Below are positions 52,954-62,978 of a stretch of DNA of 64,000 nt, piece after piece (the stretch's first letter is position 1; each line of letters begins with the position of its first letter). The position numbers were made by a program, and so were the translations under genes. This DNA comes from Nothophaeocryptopus gaeumannii (lineage: Eukaryota; Ascomycota; Dothideomycetes; Mycosphaerellales; Mycosphaerellaceae). The notes under the pieces were generated by a model, which worked only from the letters and a program-made list of their open reading frames with translations, made no database searches and was not told the origin of the DNA. Location of the stretch: the NCBI GenBank assembly GCA_031771865.1, contig JASISA010000001.1:2418001-2482000 (forward strand), in the 5' to 3' direction.

Positions 52954-53505
52954 GGAGGTGGTGGTGGTGATGACAATGGCGAGGAGGATCGGGTGAAGGA
53001 TGAAAGGTGAGAGCGGAGGTCTAGGAGAGGGTGGTGCACAGATACGGTGCCAAGAGAGGCTAAATTGACGCGCTGACTTCCCTCTGCCTTCTTTCTTTGC
53101 TTCGACACCGATATCTACGCGTCTTGCTCCACCATATGCCTTCATCTACTATACATCTGCATAGCACCATGACGTTCTACACAATGCCACTACCCTCGAC
53201 ATGTCTGCGTCAGCCACCGGGCAAGAATGGCTGATCCTACCAACTTCAACCGCGAAACAGCAGACGACCCGTCTTTCGCTGATTATCAGCAAGTCCACAC
53301 AGCTTGTATTGCTCAGAGGCAGCGATTTTTGACCCAAGACGGCGAACAACCTCGTTTCTTGCTCGAACTTGTCGCCAGTGAGCATAGAGGCTGCGAGTAG
53401 GCCAGAAACATCTTTCCGCTGGTGCAACTCCTCACCTGGATGTATTGTCGAGACCACTGACAACAGAAATATCTCTTAATTAAGCGTGATCACGGGCAAT
53501 GAGCG
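52954..53505. other. Intergenic, no supported gene
   Basis: No convincing coding frame or structure. Confidence 0.4.
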
Positions 53506-53877
53506 ATGCTTCTGGAGTCCCGATCCGTCAACACCGAAGTGCTGGACCTTTCACTAACCCTTCCCATGTACGGGCAAATTTTCGAGTACCTCATCATGGA
53601 TGAGGAAGATATCCTACGTACCTCACCTATCCGTTCCCCGTCGCCGCCTCTTACGGCAATACCGCCCGCGTCAAACTATTCTGAGACCGATGTTCATCCT
53701 CATCTAGGCTATGCCCACGAGTACACTGACAGCGCATCGATAGCTGCTGATACATGTGGTGGCTCTCTAGAGTTGGTCAGGGCGTTGTTGGAGGCCAGCG
53801 CTAATCCAAGGTTGAAAGACGAGGACGAGGATGAAAATATTGCGGGCTTGGCGAGGTCGAGAGTGCCATATTTGTAG
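53506..53877 (+). CDS. Possible hypothetical protein with ankyrin-like remnant
   Basis: 123 aa from a true ATG. The stretch GGSLELVRALLEASANPRLK near residue 85 reads like the second half of an ankyrin repeat, followed by an acidic run and an abrupt end. It could be a fragment of a longer ankyrin gene or a short diverged protein. No other repeat is found nearby. Confidence 0.32.
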   Translation: MLLESRSVNTEVLDLSLTLPMYGQIFEYLIMDEEDILRTSPIRSPSPPLTAIPPASNYSETDVHPHLGYAHEYTDSASIAADTCGGSLELVRALLEASANPRLKDEDEDENIAGLARSRVPYL

Positions 53878-54135
53878 AGCAACATGCATGTCCCTGAAGA
53901 CGCGACAAGAAGAACTGAGGGAGTTCTTGCTTTGTTGGAAGCTTGGACTGGAGAATGGAGAAAAGAATTTTGGGGATTCAAGAAGATTGCAATGCTCTTG
54001 CTGCTTCAACGACTTGGTCTGTGATCTGACTTCGCAACTTGACAAAGCGCAGGACTTCCGATGTTACTGCTGAGCTACACTGGGTCAGCTTGCGAGGTGC
54101 TTTGGAGTTTCCGGGCGCACTGCGAACATACTGGG

Positions 54136-54309
54136 TCATTGCTGCTTCTTCTTCTTGGGATCCTCGATCTTCGCTGTCGATGTCGTCGCAGTATGACGCT
54201 TGCGAAGTCCTCGCTCCAGAATCAACAGTCCTCCAATGCCCGCGACGAATAGCAACGCCGGAGGAACATATGTTGTGCTCCGCTCGTTCAGCTCTTTCGA
54301 AGATGACAT
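54136..54309 (-). CDS. 57-aa single-span membrane microprotein
   Basis: A complete small gene frame on the minus strand, ATG at 54309 and TGA at 54138-54136. The peptide starts MSSSKELNERSTTYVPPA, has one clear membrane span (LLFVAGIGGLLIL) and ends in a basic tail with KIEDPKKKKQQ. The ordered layout (short polar N-terminus, span, Lys-rich end) looks real. It resembles in style small ER or mitochondrial tail proteins, but I cannot name a family. An unseen 3' exon is possible. Confidence 0.45.
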   Translation of the reverse strand: MSSSKELNERSTTYVPPALLFVAGIGGLLILERGLRKRHTATTSTAKIEDPKKKKQQ

Positions 54310-54959
54310 TTTGCGTGTGGGTCTTCAATATCTTTGGTCCGGCGAATCTTGCGAATTTGGAGTGGCGAGGATATCGCAAGAGCGCTGCCGTGCTCCTGAG
54401 GGTACCAAGGTGATGAGAGCGGGCTCGTCGTCGAGGAACTGTTCATCGTCCAGCTCCTGCGAAAATGACTATGAGCACCTTTCGACAGCCTCACAAGAAT
54501 GCAGATGCATGCAATCATCTACATACTCCGCTCCGAGGAGATCCTCAGGATATCAGCGTCATCACCGGCGGTCAGTTTATCGACCACGGAAGAAATGTAC
54601 GTGAGCGTGGGCGACGATACCAATGAAGCTGATCGTGACGCCAAATAGACTTTCCACAAGCGACGCCTTCCCTCTCCATCATGCCACGTCTTGCACACTT
54701 CACCGAAACAACATCCTACATCAACTACAGATGCTCTACCGCTGTCGCCCCCATCTATCGGCTGATCGCAAATGCAAAGACAACATGCGCACGATGCACT
54801 CCTTCGAACATACTGCCGACATCTGCCGATTCGTGCCACGCTTTCGAGATCTACGCCAAGACATCATTTGCCTAATGCACTGTCCGGACGACGTCAGCTC
54901 CTATCACATGAAGTTTACTCCGAACACCTGGAACATACCATGTGTTGCAGCTCAACAGT
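54310..54959. other. Intergenic, no supported gene
   Basis: One minus-strand stretch around 54590-54680 reads like a membrane helix (SLFGVTISFIGIVAHAH) but has an upstream stop and no clear partner exon, so it is not called. Confidence 0.35.
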
Positions 54960-55418
54960 TCATATTTCCGCGCTAGCCGACCTCTCTTGATGCTTTCTGC
55001 CATTCCGGATGACTACTCCAACACCAACTCCAAAGACGGACGAGAGAAGCGGGATGCCGAGCTTCACCCCTAGCCCAGGCTTGTCGTCAGCTTTATTATC
55101 CGCCTTCTCAGCTGGTGCTGGATGGTCTGGTTTGCTCAAATCATTGGAGGCCGAGAGATTTTTGGAGCCTCGATGGTGGCCGTGCATATTGACAACGCTG
55201 TAACCAGCCGCGGGAACTGAAACAATGTCTAAATCTGCATTTGCGGGTATTGATGCTGTTGTATCGAATGTTAAAGTGGTGAAGATGCCACCCTCCCGGG
55301 GCATGGGATCTACTAATGACAATGATGCAGCGTGGTGCGGTGCGACGCTTTCAGCCGGTTTCGTTGTGTACGCGGACAAAGAAAGCCAAATCAACCATAT
55401 TCCATTGCCGACCGACAT
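54960..55418 (-). CDS. Hypothetical secreted or single-pass membrane protein
   Basis: 152 aa. The N-terminus MSVGNGIWLIWLSLSAYTT could be a signal peptide. The middle is Ser/Thr/Ala-rich and ends in a Lys/Asp/Pro-rich linker. A second hydrophobic stretch (LGIPLLSSVFGVGVGVVI) precedes a basic tail NGRKHQER, the pattern of a type I membrane protein. No family is recognised. It lies 46 bp downstream of the GMC oxidoreductase stop, same strand. Confidence 0.5.
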   Translation of the reverse strand: MSVGNGIWLIWLSLSAYTTKPAESVAPHHAASLSLVDPMPREGGIFTTLTFDTTASIPANADLDIVSVPAAGYSVVNMHGHHRGSKNLSASNDLSKPDHPAPAEKADNKADDKPGLGVKLGIPLLSSVFGVGVGVVIRNGRKHQERSASAEI

Positions 55419-55464
55419 AGCACGTGGCTATCGCAGATCTCCACGCTGCTTCGTAAAATAGCGT

Positions 55465-57126
55465 TTATATCTGCAACAACAGATCTGCTAAGCTCTCAGA
55501 GACTGCGTACACGGTCGCTTGTGGGGTTGCAGACACCGGTGCAGGAAATATGCTGGCATCGCAGATCCTCAGCCCATTCACGCCGATGACCTTCAATTCA
55601 GCGTCAACAACTCTCCCGATCGCGGCTGTGCCCATGCCATGCTGAATGGAAGCACAACATTGACGAATGCGGTCATCAAGATCACTATCTGGTGATGTCG
55701 AAGTCACCGGCTGCTTGCCTCGTGGAGGTACCTCTCCGACGATGATGTTCTTAAGTGATGGCGCTTCCGCCGTTTCGATCGTCTTTCGCAAAGACGTCCG
55801 AAGAACGTGGCGATCATATTCTGTCGAGCAGTACTTCGGATCAATGACGGGCATATCCGCTGGGTCTGAAGATCGCAGTGTGATGGTACCGCGCGAGGTC
55901 GGCTGGAAATTGATCGTGCCCAGAGACATATGCTCTCCATCGATGGCAGCCTGACTATCCGGACCCATCGAAAGAGGCATATACATCGCGATGATCCAGT
56001 GGTTGGCACGCCTCTCGAGCAGAGCTTGGTTCTCTACTACTGCGCCATCCGCCTCTAACGCCTTCTTCAAGCCATCTGCCGGGAGCGAGTCGATGACCAT
56101 GAAGTCTGCCGGCAAACCTTCCATGACCTTGGGTACCTCCATGAACCTCGCATTGCCCATCGCTACGCCAGCCTTCGCGGCTCTCGGGTCGATCTTCCAG
56201 CATAGCCCGCATCCCATATGATCGAACAGATTCGCTCCCACTTCTGAGTTCTCTAGCACTTGCCCCACGCCCGCCCTGGTGATCTGCTCCTTTGGTCCGA
56301 CACCGCTCAGCATCAGAACTTGCGGAGTCTTATATGCGCCGCAACTCAGGATGACTTCCTTCTTTGCTCTCAGGATCCGCTTGTCAATCAGCTCGACACC
56401 TTTGGCTTCTATGCCCTGCATGCCATCGCCTCCGAATACGATCCTTTTGATTGTGGCATTGCTAATTACATCCACACCAGCAAGATCATACACTTTGGCG
56501 GATGGCTGTCTCGTTGGACTCCAATTTTCGACGTACGGGCCAATACCAAATGGCTCTCCATTGTTCAAATCCACTACCTCCTTCAAGCCTAGCTGACTTT
56601 TCAATCCTTCAAGGAACGGTTTTCGCAACGGATACTCTCTTCCAGATGTCGCGTATATTGGACCCCGGAACCCATGCTGCTCTTCATCATCATAGGGAGC
56701 TCGGTAATTCTCGATCTTTTTGAAGTACGGTAGTAATCCGTCGTAACTCCACCTTTGATCTCCTCCTGCGGCGTCAACCCAAGCTTCGAAGTCTTTTTTG
56801 TGAGGTCGCATCCACAAGCCATAGTTGACTGCACTGGATCCAGAGAGGATGTTCCCCGCATGCAGCTCAAATTTTCGATTGTTCAGATGGGTCTGGGGCT
56901 CTGTCTGGTAGACCTGATCAAGACCGATGTCTTTGATCTGCGCCACTGTCATCGGGTTTTCCACGAGAGGGTCATTATATTTGTCTGGCCCACGCTCGAT
57001 GAGCGCTATTGAGAGCGATGGGTTTCCTTGCTTGAGGCGTGATGCGAGGACGACGCCTGCAGTGCCACCGCCGCAGATGATGTAGTCGTAGGAAGGCGCT
57101 TCATCAAGCGTGTCTTGAGTTGCCAT
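55465..57126 (-). CDS. GMC-family FAD oxidoreductase
   Basis: Intronless, 553 aa. The FAD dinucleotide motif YDYIICGGGTAGVVLASRL is at the N-terminus and the GMC signature HAGNILSGSSAVNYGLWMRP follows at about residue 90. KEVILSCGAYKTPQVLMLSG is the second signature. The C-terminal block reads SIQHGMGTAAIGRVVD and LRICDASIFPAPVSATPQAT. In the family the active site uses one His in the first of these (seen) and a second His or Asn in the last; here that position appears to be Thr (SATPQ). The enzyme could be an alcohol, choline or aryl-alcohol type oxidase or dehydrogenase; no signal peptide is seen, so it is probably intracellular. The substrate is unknown. Confidence 0.92.
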   Translation of the reverse strand: MATQDTLDEAPSYDYIICGGGTAGVVLASRLKQGNPSLSIALIERGPDKYNDPLVENPMTVAQIKDIGLDQVYQTEPQTHLNNRKFELHAGNILSGSSAVNYGLWMRPHKKDFEAWVDAAGGDQRWSYDGLLPYFKKIENYRAPYDDEEQHGFRGPIYATSGREYPLRKPFLEGLKSQLGLKEVVDLNNGEPFGIGPYVENWSPTRQPSAKVYDLAGVDVISNATIKRIVFGGDGMQGIEAKGVELIDKRILRAKKEVILSCGAYKTPQVLMLSGVGPKEQITRAGVGQVLENSEVGANLFDHMGCGLCWKIDPRAAKAGVAMGNARFMEVPKVMEGLPADFMVIDSLPADGLKKALEADGAVVENQALLERRANHWIIAMYMPLSMGPDSQAAIDGEHMSLGTINFQPTSRGTITLRSSDPADMPVIDPKYCSTEYDRHVLRTSLRKTIETAEAPSLKNIIVGEVPPRGKQPVTSTSPDSDLDDRIRQCCASIQHGMGTAAIGRVVDAELKVIGVNGLRICDASIFPAPVSATPQATVYAVSESLADLLLQI

Positions 57127-57734
57127 TGTGTTTTCGAGTGGAGGTCTAGACAGCTTTGGAGGGAGACGGAGCAGATGGACGCCTGCTTATACCTCAAGTC
57201 ATCCTTTTCGGGTTTTGACAGCTGCCGGATCCCGTTGCACGCTACGCACTACATCTGGACGTGGACCTCATTATCAGCCCCGGACAAAGGAGCCCTTTGA
57301 AACCCCCGGCGCAGAAGTGCCCTAAAGTGTGGGAACTTCGAGCTGGAATATCCGGACCTTAGTCATTCGGCCCAGAAAGGATAGAGGTATGACGAAGGCC
57401 ATCTGCAGGAACGAACTCTATTGATCCAATACGGTGAATGCACGTGAGCTGAACGCTTGCTCGAAGAAGACAGCGCTGACTGACCAATGATAAGTCTATA
57501 CCATCCTCCGACGTGAGCTGAATGGATGCCACCTCGAAACAGGCAACGAAGGACCAGTAGGTTTGGTTCCTGAATGAACCGTATTGCACCTTGTGGATCT
57601 TCGGTATGAGCATTTTGTCTGTTTGTGCTTCATCTGCTCAAGATGGGCTATGCTGGAGAGGATCAAAAAGGCAGACCTGCCAGTTCATAAGAGATCGAAT
57701 CTGGGCACGCCAAGTTCTTGAAGCACGCAGCAAA
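57127..57734. other. Intergenic, no supported gene
   Basis: Divergent region between the GMC gene and the LOR pseudogene. No coding signal. Confidence 0.4.
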
Positions 57735-58579
57735 ATGTATCAGAACCAGCAGTATCAACAAGGCTACTATCAGCCTCCTCCGACCTACGGCTACTCGCAG
57801 CAACCCGCGTACCGATCGTGCTCGAATCAATAAACTCCTCCTCCGGCTCCGTACTACGAAGATGCATCACAGCCTACGTACAGCCAACAGAGCCACGATC
57901 ATCCACCCCAACAGGACCAGCAGCGCGGTTGCCACTCGCCCTTCCACTCGTCATCCAGCCGCCTCCTCCGAGAAGCACGCTCTTCACAACACTTTTCGGA
58001 CCGATTGGAATCAACTAGCGTCATGTCACGAGACAAGAAGAATGCATCATCGTCGAGCCATGCAACTTCCTTACACACAAAGTGGAAATCAAGGATGGCA
58101 AACTGGAAACTATCTTCGAAGTCGGACCTCTCCATAAACATCACGAGAAGCGTAGCAGGATATGCATGATCCGATCAACTTCCGGACATGACTTGCTCCT
58201 TGCTCGTCGAGACAAAGATCATGAGCATAGATGGACACTGGAGGGCCCACAAGGGGAAGAGCTGGTCAAGATCGTAGGTGATGATCCGAAGCCGACAGAC
58301 ACAGATTACGAAATCGGATTCCGCAATACAGCTGGCAGAGATGGGGAGACCTATCTAAGGACCTTGGGCTCTTACTACAACGACAAAGTCGACTGGTGTT
58401 TCGCCGGAACCAAGGACCGTGTGGCGGTCATAAGACCTGATTACGAGCAGAGCGGCGTCAATGTTTCGGGTCCGTGCTGTGCGTTTCGTGTTGCGGCCGG
58501 GCTTGATATGCTGGCTATGGCGGGCATTAGTAAGTCTCCTCCCGCGAAAGAAGCATTTTTTGATCGATATGACGGTTGA
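57735..58579 (+). pseudogene. LURP-one/Tubby-C-like (LOR) protein, disrupted
   Basis: An ATG at 57735 opens a Gln/Pro/Tyr-rich N-terminus (MYQNQQYQQGYYQPPPTYGY) usual for fungal LOR proteins. A TAA at 57831 interrupts it, after which the same frame continues Pro/Gln-rich. The conserved domain is in another frame. It begins PPPPRSTLFTTLFGPIGIN, meets a TAG at 58016, and continues RHVTRQEECIIVEPCNFLTH, DGKLETIFEV, CMIRSTSGHDLLLARRD and FRVAAGLDMLAMAGIS to a stop at 58577. One frameshift near 57920 and two stops are therefore needed to explain it; no simple intron set repairs all three. A shorter active protein from ATG inside the domain is unlikely. Family function is largely unknown (membrane lipid or scramblase-like folds). 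Confidence 0.65.
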
Positions 58580-59590
58580 GTCCTGGTTCCTTGTTTGAAG
58601 CATGCCATCATTCTGCTTCCATGCGAGCTACGTACCTCAGCGTTCCGTCATTGCTCTGCTGTGACTGTAATCGATAGCACACCGTCACTGTATGTTGCCA
58701 GGTAGCAGTTGGTTTCGTTGTTAGGCTGAATCAGTGCTTCTACACGCGTTCGCTGCTTTGCTTCGGAGCAAATGGTCTCTATATTGCGAGCTTTCCGGAG
58801 TTCAGCCAGGCCACAGACGTCTGGTAGCAGCTAAAGTCTTTGTGTATCAACCCCGAAGTACCTTGCCAAGGGCAAGAAAGAGCAGTCATTCGTCATCCTG
58901 GAATATCAACGAGAATGTGCCATGATCTTACACTATCCTGCCACATACACCGATAGGAAGTTGTACGCGCAGTTAGGAGCGGGATTTCAATCGATGGTGT
59001 AGACCACACTGCCTATCCTTCCTGCCAGGTAGCGTCTCCAAGCTGATCGATTCGAATGTCGAACACGAGAGCCCTATCTTCAAAGTTTTGCCTGAAGAGC
59101 CTGAAGGCGTAACGCTCGAATGATCCGTCTCTATTATGCCATTTCCTGTTGCATTCGATCGCAAGGCCGGGGCATATTACACCTGTGTACGATCGTTGTC
59201 TTCTGGGTGGTTTTTGACTGCTTGCGCAGGATTACCCCATGTCCACCTAAACAAATTGCTGAAGTTCGCCTCACTTTCAAAAAGCTGCATGATGGAATAG
59301 AAGTAGATGCAAGGCAGTATCACAACCTGGAAATGATCAGGCTTCGGCTTTTTGAGCCAAGGTCTCGGTTGCTGCGCTTACCAAAACCAATCGATTACTG
59401 ACATATTGAATCGCCCTTCACAGTTGCTTGAAGCGAGCCTGCTGGCGGAGGGCAATCCATGAAGTCGGTGTCTTGCTTCCGAATGACAGCTAACAGCCAA
59501 GCTTCCCGGGCGCTCTCATCGATTGCTCAGTACATCGCCTGGAGACCGAGAAGCACCTTGATATCGTACCTCCAGCGCTTCCGCGTTGAG

Positions 59591-59855
59591 ATTGACAGCT
59601 GAACCTCTGAATCGCCCTCGCTGTTGGCTCAGCAAAGTCGCTGATAGCGAAAGGTGATTCGAGTCTTCCCAGTCTTGCTCCTGAATGGTACACGGTATCC
59701 ATTATTCTGAGACTCTTCACGGGATGGCTCAGCAAAAGAAGGTCGATCGAAACGTCATGGCTTCTGTGTTTGCGTGCCGTGATTGACAGCTGTCACTCTG
59801 AACCGCGCTTGCTGTTGGCTCAGCAAAGAACCTGAATCTGGAAGGCAATTCGAGT
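59591..59855 (+). repeat. Degenerate direct repeat, spacing 191 bp
   Basis: Two related copies start at 59591 and 59782. Both contain ATTGACAGCTG, CTCTGAA, then GCTGTTGGCTCAGCAAAG and an ATTCGAGTC block about 30 bp later. A weaker copy may start near 59485. Confidence 0.65.
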
Positions 59856-60160
59856 CCTCGAGGTCTTCTCCGTGAGGCTCCTTCATCGCTGTCACTTCGT
59901 AGCGTCTCTGGTCGATGGCACAGTCTACACTAGACATTTATGAATGCCTTTGCCTTCTGTTGAGCGAGGTATTACAAGTTTTTGATGCCTTGCTCGCAAG
60001 ATCCGTATCATTTATCGTTCTACACGTCGTGGAACAGTGACACAGGTTATACTGCTCATTGTTGCTTGCAAACTCCCGTTTCGGATGCCCTCCTATAAAG
60101 CTCGGGACTATCATTATCCAATTCACCTTTCGATCGAGCACAGGAGGCACATCTTCTCTG

Positions 60161-60459
60161 CCGTTTGCTAGGTAGCATTCTTAAGGCCTCTCGTCTATTT
60201 CATGAGATTCAAAGAAGAGCCGAATAAATGATTGTAAGCCCTGTCCTCCTGGTCGTTTTCTCCAGTTACTGCTCACGTTCTCCTTGATTGCTGGCCTTCA
60301 ATACGACAATCGATCGATATCACGAGCCAGAATGCTCTTTACCGTCCGCTAGCTGGCACATTCGAAGACTCTCTTGTGCAGACCGTGACTATTGTTCCTG
60401 CAGGTGAAGTTTGGCGAATAGCACACGCTAAACCAAGCCTCGCCGTTTGCTAGGCAGCG
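60161..60459 (+). repeat. Dispersed motif CCGTTTGCTAGGTAGC
   Basis: The 16-bp motif is at 60161 and, with one change, at 60444; a diverged copy (CCGTCCGCTAGCTGGC) is at 60342. Spacing is irregular. This looks like the remains of a longer tandem unit. Confidence 0.5.
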
Positions 60460-60746
60460 CGATCGAAGGTTATCGTCCGGTAAGTGAATAAACGTGGTCC
60501 GCACAGACCCCTCGAGAAGACCCTGATGCGCGGTTGTCTGCGTTTGCTCGCTTCTTGAACCTCACCCGCCACAAAGTATTCAAGACACTGTGCGGATTGA
60601 CAACAACCTCTTCTTCGACATCCACCTTTCTATAACCACCAGCACCAATAGGTACACCTCTTCACCCTCCACTACTACCGACAACATCCACTGGTACTCC
60701 CCTGCTTCATAGATAGACTCGACCACCACCTCCGCGCCGCCCTACA

Positions 60747-62255
60747 ATGGCGCCTTACATGCCGTGCCCGCACACTCCGTGTGCATACCACAGCAACCGC
60801 AAGCACGTAATGGACGGCCACAAGGCCACAGGCCTACGTGAGAAAGAGGACCGCGACCCATGGCATGTGAAATGCGCTTACTGCCCGCTTCTTTTCTGCA
60901 CCTTCAACGCCCGCAACATCCACCAGAAGATCTGCCCATCTCGCCCATCAGATGAGGAAATTGTCAAGGGAACGAAAGCGACTCCGAACAGGAAGCGAAA
61001 GGCATCAGAGAAGGAGGTCAAGGATGAGAATGGCGAGGAAGAGGAGCCAGAGTCCGTGACCCCCATACCACCATCATCGACCAGGAGAACTCCTGCTAAC
61101 TCGGCAGCGTTCAGAAAATCAGTCTCGCGGAGAGGCCGCCGTTCAAACAACCGCCCAAAGAGGGAAAGCAGCTTCCCCATGGACGGTGTTGAGCAGGAAG
61201 AGGCAACACAAGCTTCTCCATCAGGAGGCATCCTGCCCGACAGCATCAACCGCCGTCCTCGACCAGTCCCGCCGCCAGCCTACCACCCACTTCTGAACAG
61301 AACTGTCGTCCGTCTCCGCCGCGGTATCGAGTCTCTGCTGAGTCCAGCCGACGACAGTCCGCTGGCGGCTAACAGCGGCGGCGCACCGAGCCCCTTTTCA
61401 GGTGCGAATACAGGCACACGGCTCCGTGTAAGCCGGTATAACCCGGAGAGCGATGTTAACAACACGCCAACCCGCCAGCCTGCTCCGCGTCTCAAGGGCT
61501 CTCAGACTTACCCAGCTCCTCATCTCTTGACCGGCACTCAGCAAAATGGTAGTGGAATGGGAGACATGGAGGCAGAGATGGCCAGAATTCGGGCTGGAAC
61601 AGAGACGATGATGAGGCTGCCAGGTCTCACGTTCCCGCGCGCATCTCCACAGGCTGCCGCACCATCCCAACTTCCGAGCTTCCTTCGACAGATCCTTCCC
61701 ACCCAGGCGCCAACTTATCCCGGCTTTGGCTCTGCACTCCCACCTCAGCGATCCCGAATCGGATATTTGGCATTCCGAACTCTTGAGATGGACCTCCCTG
61801 GCCACTCTGCCGAGGTCATGGCTCAGAGAATCTTCAACGAGGACGGCCAGCCACGTCGCTACATCACGGCGAACGAAGCATGGACCCGCCGAGAAGAGTA
61901 TGGTCAGGGTATCGACGAGATGGTCCAGGGCGCGCAAGGCCCGGGACTGGGAATGAGAAGCACAGATGAGCAGATCAAGAGAGGAATTCAGCTGCACGAA
62001 CAGAGACTGAAGGATACTCGGCGTGCTCTGGAGACTCAATTCCTGCGGATGCAGAGCGCGACCGAGGAGCAGACTCGAGAAGGCGGTCCTCATCTTCATG
62101 AGCACGAAAACACCTTCGGCGAGAATGGGATTAGAGGAGATCAGCAGCAGACGGCGGAGGATTGGGAGGACACTGGGTGCGCATGCCCAGATGCCTGGGC
62201 CCACATCCATAAGCCAGGTTGTCCGAAGGATCGGAACTCCATTCCGATCGAGTAG
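60747..62255 (+). CDS. Hypothetical protein with N-terminal zinc-finger-like pair
   Basis: Intronless, 502 aa. The first 65 residues contain two Cys/His groups, CPHTPCAYHSNRKHVMDGH and WHVKCAYCPLLFC followed by ARNIHQKIC, spaced like two atypical C2H2/CCHC fingers that may bind zinc. The middle is basic and disordered (RRGRRSNNRPKRESS), consistent with a nuclear location. A later segment (YLAFRTLEMDLPGHSAEVMA and DEQIKRGIQLHEQRLKDTRR) is helical. A final CACPDAWAHIHKPGCPKDR adds another Cys/His group. No family is recognised; a DNA- or RNA-binding role is an inference from the fingers and charge. Confidence 0.72.
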   Translation: MAPYMPCPHTPCAYHSNRKHVMDGHKATGLREKEDRDPWHVKCAYCPLLFCTFNARNIHQKICPSRPSDEEIVKGTKATPNRKRKASEKEVKDENGEEEEPESVTPIPPSSTRRTPANSAAFRKSVSRRGRRSNNRPKRESSFPMDGVEQEEATQASPSGGILPDSINRRPRPVPPPAYHPLLNRTVVRLRRGIESLLSPADDSPLAANSGGAPSPFSGANTGTRLRVSRYNPESDVNNTPTRQPAPRLKGSQTYPAPHLLTGTQQNGSGMGDMEAEMARIRAGTETMMRLPGLTFPRASPQAAAPSQLPSFLRQILPTQAPTYPGFGSALPPQRSRIGYLAFRTLEMDLPGHSAEVMAQRIFNEDGQPRRYITANEAWTRREEYGQGIDEMVQGAQGPGLGMRSTDEQIKRGIQLHEQRLKDTRRALETQFLRMQSATEEQTREGGPHLHEHENTFGENGIRGDQQQTAEDWEDTGCACPDAWAHIHKPGCPKDRNSIPIE

Positions 62256-62676
62256 AGAGCAGAGGCGACCGAGGAGATCACACGGGAAGTGGCATGGAAA
62301 AGCAGAAAATGACTCGACAAACATGACCAAGGAGGCCTATTGCGTCGAGTTGGGAGGTCCGAAGACTTCCCTTAATGATCGCGCTGGCCAAAGAAGATGG
62401 CCTCGATAGAAAAACAATTTGAACCTTTCTGGCAGCGCTCGAGCTGCCGGACTTTCGATGTGCTTTTACCAGGTTTTCCTTTCTTCGAGTAAGAGACTTT
62501 GTTCCATCTTAGTAGCGAGCGTCAAGTCGGGAGGAAAGCAGCCGCAAATGGCGGGAGAGTAGGATAGGCTACTCGATTCACTAGTGAAAGAGCAAGTTTG
62601 CCAAGGAATTCCATCGTGACCTTGCTATCGCTCTCGATCGACATTGCTAGACTGAAGCGCGGGCGTCGCTTTCGTA
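62256..62676. other. Intergenic, no supported gene
   Basis: 3' region of the zinc-finger-like gene; nothing else seen. Confidence 0.4.
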
Positions 62677-62978
62677 GGCTCAGTAGCAAGCAGACTGGAT
62701 GAGATACACCTGAGGGCTTGAAATTAGGTGCATGTCCTTGAACACCACGCTCTCCATGCATCTACTGTTTTGACTGGTGCTGTCAAATGAGCGATGCGCG
62801 AGCGAGAGCTCAGGAATCACTTTCACAGGCTCAGTAGCTAGCAAAGTGGATGGGATGCACCTGAGGGCCTGAAAATAGGTGCATGTCCTTGAACACTATG
62901 CTCTCCATGCAGCTAATGTTTCAATCGATACTGCCAAAAAGCAATACTCAAGTGAGAGCTCAAGAGATTCTCATCTTG
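62677..62978 (+). repeat. Tandem duplication, unit about 151 bp
   Basis: Copies start at 62677 and 62828 with GGCTCAGTAGC. They share CACCTGAGGGC, then AATAGGTGCATGTCCTTGAA or its close variant, CTCTCCATGCA and a GTGAGAGCTCA-like end. Identity is high in the first 90 bp and falls after that. A partial copy precedes the first unit. Confidence 0.8.

Larger units (their letters stand above)
58580..60746. other. Gene-poor tract of decayed repeats
   Basis: More than 2 kb without a supported gene on either strand. Short motifs recur irregularly; the clearest are listed separately. The tract ends with the leader of the gene at 60747. Confidence 0.5.

Noticed and set aside
54590..54680. Membrane-helix-like stretch on the minus strand
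   Set aside because: A stop lies directly upstream and no acceptor-linked upstream exon could be supported.
61398..62330. 310-codon minus-strand frame opposite the zinc-finger-like gene
   Set aside because: Codon bias and motifs favour the plus strand; the minus translation is Leu/Ser/Arg-rich as expected for an antisense shadow.
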